12,020 bases of DNA, taken from the NCBI GenBank assembly GCA_003233535.1, contig QIMA01000224.1, positions 1 to 12,020 on the forward strand, read 5' to 3'. The notes under the pieces are model-generated. The model was not told where the DNA came from, made no database searches, and saw nothing but the letters and a program-made list of their open reading frames with translations. This document shows positions 7,004 to 12,020 of the stretch, piece by piece (position 1 is the first letter of the stretch; each line of letters begins with the position of its first letter). This DNA is from Rhodanobacteraceae bacterium. Lineage in GTDB: Bacteria; Pseudomonadota; Gammaproteobacteria; Xanthomonadales; SZUA-5. The position numbers and the translations under genes were made by a program.

Positions 7004-7342
7004 ATGGCGGAAGTAAACAACTGCGAGACAGCCGAGCAAAAAGGGTTTCAAGTGGTCCAGGTCCAGGGCGAAGTTGATCTGTCTTGGTCGCAAAAACTGC
7101 GCAAGGCAGTCCTTGACGCGCTCGCCAAAGGTCAGCCGGTGGCCGTAGATCTGTCGCGGGTGACCTATATCGACTCGTCAGGAATCGCGGCTCTAGTGGA
7201 GGGTTTTCAGAGCGCCCGAGGTAAAAGCCAGCATTTCAGTCTGGTTGCGGTCAGTCAACCGGTCATTGCGGTGCTTGAGTTAGCGCGCCTGGATCGCGTG
7301 TTCCCGATATTCCCAACGCTGGATGAGGCTGCGCAAAGCTGA
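7004..7342 (+). CDS. STAS-domain protein (anti-sigma antagonist type; candidate MlaB equivalent)
   Basis: This is a 112-residue, single-domain cytosolic protein. It has the STAS layout: N-terminal strand with VQGEVDLSWSQKLRKAV, then VAVDLSRVTYIDSSGIAALV, with the DSSG serine pair at 58-59 where SpoIIAA and RsbV are phosphorylated. It follows directly after a kinase/phosphatase of the matching family, so it is very likely that enzyme's substrate. It also sits 36 bases before mlaE. MlaB of E. coli is a STAS protein that binds the MlaF ATPase, and some MlaE permeases (as I recall) carry a fused N-terminal STAS domain. No separate mlaB is present here. It may therefore act on the transporter, or instead on an anti-sigma factor or other target elsewhere. 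The ribosome site (AAGGAG, with G-run) is the strongest in the operon, fitting a partner needed in excess. Confidence 0.9.
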   Translation: MAEVNNCETAEQKGFQVVQVQGEVDLSWSQKLRKAVLDALAKGQPVAVDLSRVTYIDSSGIAALVEGFQSARGKSQHFSLVAVSQPVIAVLELARLDRVFPIFPTLDEAAQS

Positions 7343-7378
7343 TGCGGGTCGTAAGTCGGCGAGAGCAAGACTAAGGCT

Positions 7379-8182
7379 ATGTCGCTCAATCCCGTCCATC
7401 GGTTGGTTAGCCACCTGGGTCGTAGCAGCCTCGAAATCATCGAGGAAATTGGCTATATCGGCTCGCTCATGGTCGAAAGCTTTTTCTTCCTGATTTTCGG
7501 TCCACGCCGCGGCCAACCCGTGCGTTGGCACCACATACTTTATCAAATGCGCCAAATCGGCGCCGACGCGATACCGATTGTGGCTCTATTGTCGCTGGTA
7601 ATTGGCTTGAGTTTGGCGATCAACGGCATCGCCCAGCTCAAGGCCTTCGGTGCTGAAAGCGCCATCGTTCTGGGCGTCGCGCTGGGCGTTACTCGGGAGT
7701 TCGGCCCGCTGATTACCGGCATTGTGGTGGCCGGTCGCACCGCGTCGGCGCTGGCAGCGCGATTGGGCTCCATGGTGGTTTCTCAGGAAATCGACGCGCT
7801 GCGCGTGATCGGCGTGGAACCGGTGCGTTACTTGGCTGCGCCACCGCTGATTGCGGCGATAGTGGTGCTGCCCTGCCTGTGTTTGGTAGCCGACTTTTTT
7901 GCCATCTTGGGTGGCGGTTTATTCAGTTCAGGCCCGCTGGACATGACGCTGTACAGCTATTTTCATGCGTCCTTGGAGGCTTTGGAGCCTTGGGACGTGA
8001 TGCAGGGCCTGATCAAAGGCCTAGTCTTTGGGGTGCTGATCGTGTTGATCGGCGTGGGCACCGGATTTTCGGTCACCGGTGGGGCCGAGGGCGTCGGTAG
8101 AGCGACGACCCGGGCGGTGGTGATGTCCATCTGTGCGATCCTGATCACCGATATGATCTTCAGTTTCTTCCTGAATCGATAA
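7379..8182 (+). CDS. mlaE: MlaE-type lipid ABC transporter permease
   Basis: This is the inner-membrane permease subunit of an MCE/Mla phospholipid transporter, 267 residues, about the usual length. Diagnostic segments are TREFGPLITGIVVAGRTASA (105-124), ARLGSMVVSQEIDAL (127-141) and RVIGVEPVRYLAAPP (142-156), which match the MlaE family. An amphipathic N-terminal helix is followed by about five membrane helices. It would dimerise, bind MlaF from the cytosol and hold the MlaD ring on the periplasmic side. It carries no STAS domain of its own; the STAS protein is a separate gene immediately upstream. The ATG at 7379 has only a weak TAAGG close by. Direction of lipid transport cannot be read from the sequence. 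Confidence 0.93.
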   Translation: MSLNPVHRLVSHLGRSSLEIIEEIGYIGSLMVESFFFLIFGPRRGQPVRWHHILYQMRQIGADAIPIVALLSLVIGLSLAINGIAQLKAFGAESAIVLGVALGVTREFGPLITGIVVAGRTASALAARLGSMVVSQEIDALRVIGVEPVRYLAAPPLIAAIVVLPCLCLVADFFAILGGGLFSSGPLDMTLYSYFHASLEALEPWDVMQGLIKGLVFGVLIVLIGVGTGFSVTGGAEGVGRATTRAVVMSICAILITDMIFSFFLNR

Positions 8183-8209
8183 CAACTAGCGAGCTACAGC
8201 GATAAACCG

Positions 8210-9019
8210 ATGAGCGACAATGCAATCGAACCGGTAATCGACGTCAAGAATCTGGTGACCTATTACGGTCCCCGGAAGATTCTCGATGACGTCGATTTTG
8301 TCGTGAATCCGGGCGAAATCCGGGTCATCATGGGCGGTTCTGGCTCTGGTAAGAGCACGCTGATGCGGCACCTGCTTGGCTTGCACCGGCCGCGCGCCGG
8401 GCATGTTCAGGTGCTCGGCAAGAACATTAACAAGATGGACCCCAAGCAGGGTATGTCGTTTAGCCGCGAAATCGGCGTGTCGTTTCAGGGCGGGGCGCTG
8501 TTTACCTCCATGAGCGTAGGCGACAACGTCGCCCTACCCTTGCGCGAGCACTTCGATCTGGACGAGAACACCATCCGGATTATGACTCGGTTGAAGTTGG
8601 AAGTGGTCAATCTGGGTGGTTTTCAAGACCTAATGCCGAGCCAGCTCTCAGGCGGCATGATCAAGCGTACCGCCTTGGCGCGAGCGATCGTGATGGACCC
8701 AAAGCTGTTGTTTTTCGATGAGCCATCGGCCGGTTTGGACCCCGTGGTCTCCGCTGAACTGGATGAGCTTATTCTCAAATTACGCGACGCTATGCGCATG
8801 AGCATCGTCGTGGTCACGCACGAGTTGGACAGCGCTTTCAAGATCGCGGACAAAATCACGGTGCTCGACCAGGGCAGCGTGTTGATGACCGGAACCGTTG
8901 ATGAGGTCAAAGCCAGCTCTAACGAGCGAATTCAGGATCTGCTCAATCGGCGACCGCGACATCAAGAAGTGGATGTGGATGAATATTTGACCCGACTCAC
9001 TGGAATCGGCGAGGACTAG
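8210..9019 (+). CDS. mlaF: MlaF-type lipid ABC transporter ATPase
   Basis: This is the 269-residue ATP-binding subunit that powers the MlaE permease. Motifs in order: Walker A GGSGSGKST (42-50), Q-loop Q93, signature LSGGM (146-150), Walker B LLFFDE (166-171), D-loop after GLDP (175-178) and switch H203. The LSGGM signature with a following KR is the Mla/Mce ATPase form. A C-terminal extension (about 245-269) is present; in E. coli MlaF this part lies next to the MlaB site. The start ATG is 27 bases after mlaE, with no clear ribosome site, so translation may depend on coupling. The TAG stop lies exactly at the left edge of a MITE-like insertion that seems to have converted an older TAA. Confidence 0.94.
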   Translation: MSDNAIEPVIDVKNLVTYYGPRKILDDVDFVVNPGEIRVIMGGSGSGKSTLMRHLLGLHRPRAGHVQVLGKNINKMDPKQGMSFSREIGVSFQGGALFTSMSVGDNVALPLREHFDLDENTIRIMTRLKLEVVNLGGFQDLMPSQLSGGMIKRTALARAIVMDPKLLFFDEPSAGLDPVVSAELDELILKLRDAMRMSIVVVTHELDSAFKIADKITVLDQGSVLMTGTVDEVKASSNERIQDLLNRRPRHQEVDVDEYLTRLTGIGED

Positions 9020-9078
9020 TGTGGTATCGCGTAAGCAAGTAGGACAATGTTTCTCGTTGCTTACATGACACCGCACTA
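9017..9078. repeat. MITE-like hairpin with TA flanks, inserted in the mlaF stop codon
   Basis: Arms 9017-9038 and 9057-9078 are inverted repeats agreeing at 18 of 22 positions, two of the differences being G·U pairs in RNA, around an 18-base middle. Both ends carry TA (9017-9018 and 9077-9078), the target duplication typical of IS630/mariner-type elements. The part between the TAs is 58 bp. Deleting it with one TA gives GAC-TAA-GGA, an intact stop for mlaF. The hairpin lies in the mRNA between mlaF and mlaD and lacks a U-run. It has no coding capacity. Confidence 0.68.
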
Positions 9079-9161
9079 AGGAAGTACTGAATAGCTAACG
9101 TGTGCCGCGTTAATTATTTAGTGTTTTCTTGAGCCGGGCTTTCGTTACTATGGACACGATG

Positions 9162-9176
9162 GCTCCCCGGGGGAGC
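9162..9176 (+). other. GC palindrome just before the mlaD ribosome site
   Basis: GCTCCCC (9162-9168) and GGGGAGC (9170-9176) are inverted repeats around one base, ending 13 bases before the TTG start of mlaD. The G-rich right arm is itself Shine-Dalgarno-like, so folding could hide it. A TACTAT at 9146-9151 could be a -10 box for an internal promoter, but no good -35 is present. Function unproven. Confidence 0.35.
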
Positions 9177-9189
9177 GGGAAGAAACGCC

Positions 9190-10128
9190 TTGAAACGCGA
9201 CAACGTTAACTACTTCATGGTCGGCTTACTGGTGCTGGTCGCCGTTTTCTTGATGCTCGGATCGCTCTACGTGATCACCGGGCGCTCCGGCCCTACGGAC
9301 GAGTACGTCGTGAGTTATGGCGACGTATCTGGACTGGGCTACGGCAGCGCCGTGTTTTATCAGGGTTTTAGGGTGGGCCAGGTTGAGTCAGTCGAGCCGG
9401 TTCAGGAGAGCGGCGAAACCCGCTTCAAAGTGGACTTTTCAGTCACCAGAGACTGGCAGATTCCTGACGACTCGGTGGCGGCCCTACTCTCTAGCGGACT
9501 GCTATCGGACGTCTACATCGGCATTCGCGAAGGCCAGGCCAAGTCGATGCTGTCACCGGGCGACGAGATCTCCGGGCGCGATGGCGGCGACATCTTCGCT
9601 GCGGTCGGCGAGTTGGCCGGTGAGGTCACCCATCTCACCCGTGACAAGCTGACACCGTTGGTGGAGAAACTGGGCAAGCGCTTGGATAATTTCTCCGGCA
9701 ACTTGGAGAAGAGCACGCCGCTGTTGCTGGCCGAGGCACAGGCCCTGCTCGGTCGGTTGAACGACGGCGCCGAATCGATCAAGACGATCTTGGGTCCCCA
9801 GAACCAAGATCGCTTGGTGACGATATTGGATCAATCAGCAGCCAGCGCGGGTAATTTGCGGGAACTGACTGCAGAGCTAAGCGGCACACGTGAACGGCTC
9901 AACGCGATACTCGACGATTTGGGCAGCACGGTGACCAAGTCCACGCCGGATATCGAGCAGGCCATTGCCGACTTGCGAGTGACCCTGTCGTCGGTCGCAC
10001 AGCGCATTGATTCCATCACCTACAACCTGGAATCGGCCAGCCGCCACGTGGACGAGTTCAGCCGCGAGATTCGCAAGTCGCCCAATCGCCTGCTGTTCTC
10101 CCCGCAGGCGGATCAGGTTAAGGATTAA
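9190..10128 (+). CDS. mlaD: MlaD-type MCE-domain protein with extended helical C-terminus
   Basis: This is a 312-residue protein anchored by one N-terminal membrane helix (about 9-29) with the rest in the periplasm. One MCE domain spans about residues 37-115 (YGDVSGLGYGSAVFYQGFRVGQV…), with the pore-loop-like SSGLLSDVYIGI. After it come about 170 mostly helical residues with heptad character (LTPLVEKLGKRL, LRELTAELSGTRERL). E. coli MlaD has one MCE domain but only about 183 residues; the long helical tail resembles Mce and PqiB-type proteins in which such helices form a tube. It starts with TTG, supported by the family's usual MKRDNVNY beginning and a GGAAG seven bases upstream; an ATG at 9217 would cut into the anchor. 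It is 170 bases from mlaF, partly because of the inserted element, and 2 bases from the lipoprotein gene. Confidence 0.92.
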   Translation: MKRDNVNYFMVGLLVLVAVFLMLGSLYVITGRSGPTDEYVVSYGDVSGLGYGSAVFYQGFRVGQVESVEPVQESGETRFKVDFSVTRDWQIPDDSVAALLSSGLLSDVYIGIREGQAKSMLSPGDEISGRDGGDIFAAVGELAGEVTHLTRDKLTPLVEKLGKRLDNFSGNLEKSTPLLLAEAQALLGRLNDGAESIKTILGPQNQDRLVTILDQSAASAGNLRELTAELSGTRERLNAILDDLGSTVTKSTPDIEQAIADLRVTLSSVAQRIDSITYNLESASRHVDEFSREIRKSPNRLLFSPQADQVKD

Positions 10129-10130
10129 CC

Positions 10131-10772
10131 ATGAAAGGATTGCCTCTCGCATTGCGCACACTTGCTGCGCTGACTCTGGTCGCAACGCTGTTTGGTTGTG
10201 CTGCCCCAGCGCCGCTGCCGGACTACCGCTACTATCGTTTGGCTCCATCGACAAGCGTGAGCGCTATGGATGCTGTGGCGCTGTCAGCGCCGATCGTGGT
10301 CAACGGGGTGCAGGCCGATGGTGTGCATGGCGAACGACCAATACTGTATGCCACCGATCCCGATAGTCTGCGCATTTCGCAGTATCACTACCAGATCTGG
10401 AATGATCCACCGCCAGCAATGATTCAGCGACGGGCTCTGCATCTATTCGAGCAGCGCGGCATCTCATCGCTGGTTACCAGTCGCCTGGATCCGCGGATTG
10501 AGGCCTACAGGGTCAGCATACGGCTCAATCGTTTCGAGATTATTCGGGTTGACGGCGTGAACCGCGAGGTGGTCGTAGGCATGCGCATTCGTGCTGACTT
10601 CGATGGTAGCCGCTTGCCGTTGATGGAAGAGCAGTACACGGTACGCCGTCCGGCTCAAGGGACCAGTTTGACCGCCGGGACTGCCGAACTCAGCGTCGCC
10701 GTGGACGGCATCTTGGTTGAGTTTGCTGATGCGCTGGCAAAGATGGTTGCCGAGCAAGCCGAGACTGGGTGA
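10131..10772 (+). CDS. PqiC-type ABC transport auxiliary lipoprotein
   Basis: This is a 213-residue lipoprotein: signal MKGLPLALRTLAALTLVATLFGC with lipobox LFGC and lipidated Cys23. After it come YRYYRLAP and the alternating strand/helix body of the ABC_trans_aux (PqiC-like) family, with conserved-looking YHYQIWNDPP and RRALHLFEQRGI segments. PqiC works at the outer membrane with the MCE protein PqiB, so this protein probably receives or passes lipid at the outer end of the MlaD tube. There is no Asp after the lipidated Cys, fitting outer-membrane sorting. The start has AAGGA six bases upstream. With this partner in place, the cluster lacks mlaC, the soluble carrier of the E. coli system. 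Confidence 0.85.
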   Translation: MKGLPLALRTLAALTLVATLFGCAAPAPLPDYRYYRLAPSTSVSAMDAVALSAPIVVNGVQADGVHGERPILYATDPDSLRISQYHYQIWNDPPPAMIQRRALHLFEQRGISSLVTSRLDPRIEAYRVSIRLNRFEIIRVDGVNREVVVGMRIRADFDGSRLPLMEEQYTVRRPAQGTSLTAGTAELSVAVDGILVEFADALAKMVAEQAETG

Positions 10773-10781
10773 GCACAGGTT

Positions 10782-11165
10782 TTGAACGTAGCAACGTGGT
10801 CGGACAATCAGCGCGCGGTCCTTAGCGAGATGGGTATTTCGGTGCTCCGGGTTCGGGGCGCGAGTGTTGCGCCTGCCACGGCAGCCGACGGTGACGTCCA
10901 AGCAAGCGTGGCGAACGTTCCTTTCGAGGAACTCGGCCTGAGCGGCGATGCGGGTTCGCTTGCGCAAGTGCAAGCTCTGCGCTGGTTCAAACAGGCGCAC
11001 GCTTTCGCCTCGGGCGTTGCCTTCCAGATAGCCGAAGGCGCGGGTGAGCTGCAGCTTAATCTGCCCGGTCATCCGCCGCGCGCGCTGTTGCGCAATCGAC
11101 CGAGCGCCGCCGATAAGCGCGCCCTGTATCGGGCTATTCTGACTTTGCGTTCCGGGCGGCACTAA
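10782..11165 (+). CDS. holD: Probable DNA polymerase III psi subunit (HolD-like)
   Basis: This is a small soluble protein of 127 residues. The call rests on three points: position directly before rimI, as holD is in E. coli; the N-terminal LSEMGISVLRVRG, similar in pattern to the E. coli HolD start around its 'LQQLGI…RRP'; and a C-terminal part rich in Leu/Arg/Ala (PRALLRNRPSAADKRALYRAIL) comparable with the end of HolD. Psi links the polymerase III clamp loader to the chi subunit and SSB. The family diverges fast, so this remains a probable call. The start is TTG at 10782; a TGA lies only 12 bases upstream in frame and no other good start is visible. The gap to the lipoprotein gene is 9 bases, so it is cotranscribed with the transporter, but no functional link is implied. 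Confidence 0.6.
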   Translation: MNVATWSDNQRAVLSEMGISVLRVRGASVAPATAADGDVQASVANVPFEELGLSGDAGSLAQVQALRWFKQAHAFASGVAFQIAEGAGELQLNLPGHPPRALLRNRPSAADKRALYRAILTLRSGRH

Positions 11166-11202
11166 ACGTGTGTTCCGGCTGGAGTCGCTTTAAGGTGCAC
11201 AG

Positions 11203-11694
11203 GTGAGCTTAGCTGCTTCACCGCCGCTTGCCAGGCTGCGCGCGGCTTCCAACGCCGATCTCAGCGCGGTTATAGCGATTGAACACGCCAACTACGAATT
11301 CCCCTGGACTCTAGCGATGTTCCGCGACTGCCTCAGCGCCGGGTATGAGCTATGGCTGTTGGAGCAGGAAAACGATTTGATCGGATACGGCGTGCTCTCT
11401 GCTGCGGGTGGCGAGTCGCATTTGCTCAACCTGTGCATCTGCGCAACTCATCAGGGACAGGGACATGCGCGCAGACTGCTCGCCCGGCTGGTTGATTTAG
11501 CCCGCTGGCATCACGCCGAGCGAATCTTTTTGGAAGTACGACCGAGCAATCGCCGAGCGGAGGATTTGTACCTCAGTTTCGGCTTCTCCGAGGTGGGTCG
11601 TCGCCCGAATTACTATCCAGCGCGCAATGGGCGCGAAGAGGCTGTGGTGATGGCGCTGCAGCTGGTAGTAAGCGAGCAATGGCCGCCAGTTTAG
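11203..11694 (+). CDS. rimI: Ribosomal protein S18-alanine N-acetyltransferase
   Basis: This is a 163-residue GNAT-fold acetyltransferase that acetylates the N-terminal alanine of ribosomal protein S18. Visible family marks: IEHANYEFPWTLAMFRDCLSAGYELW (residues 26-51), the acetyl-CoA loop QGQGHARRLL (84-93), the catalytic-type glutamate E111 in FLEVRPSN, and Y123 in DLYLSFGFSEVGRRPNYY. Glu111 and Tyr123 correspond to the catalytic pair described for Salmonella RimI (Glu103/Tyr115). The GTG start has TAAGG about seven bases upstream and gives the usual length. It follows the holD-like gene by 37 bases and is the last gene of the plus-strand run; its stop overlaps by two bases the stop of a possible small frame on the other strand. 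Confidence 0.93.
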   Translation: MSLAASPPLARLRAASNADLSAVIAIEHANYEFPWTLAMFRDCLSAGYELWLLEQENDLIGYGVLSAAGGESHLLNLCICATHQGQGHARRLLARLVDLARWHHAERIFLEVRPSNRRAEDLYLSFGFSEVGRRPNYYPARNGREEAVVMALQLVVSEQWPPV

Positions 11695-11804
11695 GTTCGC
11701 GGCCCTGCGTATTCATCCATCGTTGCGGCCAGCACTTCGGCGATCTTTGCCGCGCGTTGCCGATGCGCTACAAAACTCATTGGCTCCGCGGTCGCGCCGA
11801 TCAC
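11691..11804 (-). CDS. Possible small gene or gene remnant, convergent with rimI
   Basis: A minus-strand frame is open from about 11902 down to a TAA at 11691-11693 that interlocks with the rimI stop. Possible starts are a GTG at 11804 (37 residues) and an ATG at 11780 (29 residues). The last part (MSFVAHRQRAAKIAEVLAATMDEYAGPRT) has a sensible helical composition, but I recognise no family. It could be the tail of a decayed gene or chance. No ribosome site supports either start. Confidence 0.2.
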   Translation of the reverse strand: MIGATAEPMSFVAHRQRAAKIAEVLAATMDEYAGPRT

Positions 11805-11928
11805 TGAATCCGACCATGCGGGGTCGGTAGGCCTAGTCGCGTTGCGGAGAGGTACGCGATTGCGCCGCCTGGTAGCTGCAAATGCCGCGCTTGCTCTGTT
11901 GATTCAGTCATTCGATGCATCCGTTCGT
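11695..11928. other. Mostly non-coding stretch after rimI
   Basis: Apart from the doubtful minus-strand frame above, I see no gene, RNA gene, terminator or clear promoter in these bases. The rimI transcript has no obvious intrinsic terminator here. Confidence 0.35.
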
Positions 11929-12020
11929 TTAACCCGGATATTTCATGAACTCGCGCGATGATCGCGCAGGACATTGATTGCCCAGTGGTTTTTCTAAAGA
12001 AGCGGTGTAGTGGTTCATAC
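11929..12020. mobile_element. Left end of a probable mobile element related to the 4269-4342 repeat (runs off window)
   Basis: Bases 11933-11950 (CCCGGATATTTCATGAAC) match 17 of 18 positions of the arm of the inverted repeat at 4273-4290. They are preceded by TTAA (11929-11932), where the other copy is preceded by CTAG; both fit a YTAR-type target. A small palindrome, GCGCGAT/ATCGCGC around one base (11953-11967), follows. No matching right end appears before 12020, so this copy is longer than the 74-bp one and may be the start of an insertion sequence. No transposase is visible in the window. Confidence 0.5.

Noticed and set aside
9122..9151. Internal promoter for mlaD with TACTAT as -10
   Set aside because: There is no convincing -35 at proper spacing; mentioned only as a weak possibility.
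10464..11162. Long open frame of 232 codons on the minus strand opposite the lipoprotein and holD-like genes
   Set aside because: It lies antisense to two well-placed genes, crosses their boundary, has no recognisable domain, and is explained by the GC-rich codon pattern of the plus-strand genes.
1..12020. CRISPR array, tRNA or rRNA genes, riboswitch
   Set aside because: No regularly spaced direct repeats, no tRNA-like cloverleaf and no recognised riboswitch core were seen on either strand.

Overview
The window looks like chromosomal DNA from a gammaproteobacterium of moderately high GC content. The evidence is the holD-like/rimI gene pair, DUF4124 proteins, a CDP-alcohol-type PssA, and a secreted cytochrome ending in a '-DGFE' tail that I associate (from memory, unchecked) with Xanthomonadales and relatives such as Wenzhouxiangella. 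No genus can be fixed from the sequence alone.

Left part (1-4167). A secreted di-heme cytochrome c peroxidase/MauG-like protein enters truncated at the left edge and runs to 1562. It converges on a DUF6348 cytosolic protein on the minus strand. Then come three minus-strand envelope genes: a DUF4349 lipoprotein, a membrane-anchored DUF4124 protein and a secreted DUF4124 protein. A 261-base divergent region (4168-4428) follows. It holds a perfect 25-bp inverted repeat (a MITE-like element) between the two outward-facing genes.

Right part (4429-11694). Everything is on the plus strand in one closely spaced run: pssA, a GAF-PP2C(SpoIIE)-HATPase protein, a STAS-domain protein, mlaE, mlaF, mlaD, a PqiC-type lipoprotein, a holD-like gene and rimI. 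The most interesting feature is this order. A complete partner-switching module (kinase and phosphatase in one chain, plus its STAS substrate) lies between a phospholipid-synthesis gene overlapping it by 4 bases and an MCE/Mla lipid transporter. The transporter cluster lacks a separate mlaB and mlaC. Since MlaB is itself a STAS protein that binds MlaF, the STAS protein here may be a phosphorylatable MlaB equivalent. That would mean lipid transport across the envelope is switched by reversible phosphorylation, sensed through GAF and coordinated with phosphatidylserine synthesis. This is an inference from domains and gene order.

Mobile-element traces. A second, 58-bp MITE-like hairpin sits between mlaF and mlaD, flanked by TA dinucleotides. 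Removing it with one TA restores a TAA stop for mlaF, so it appears to have inserted into the stop codon without changing the protein. At the right edge, a sequence matching 17 of 18 bases of the end of the 4269-4342 element begins at 11933 and runs out of the window, probably one end of a larger element of the same family.
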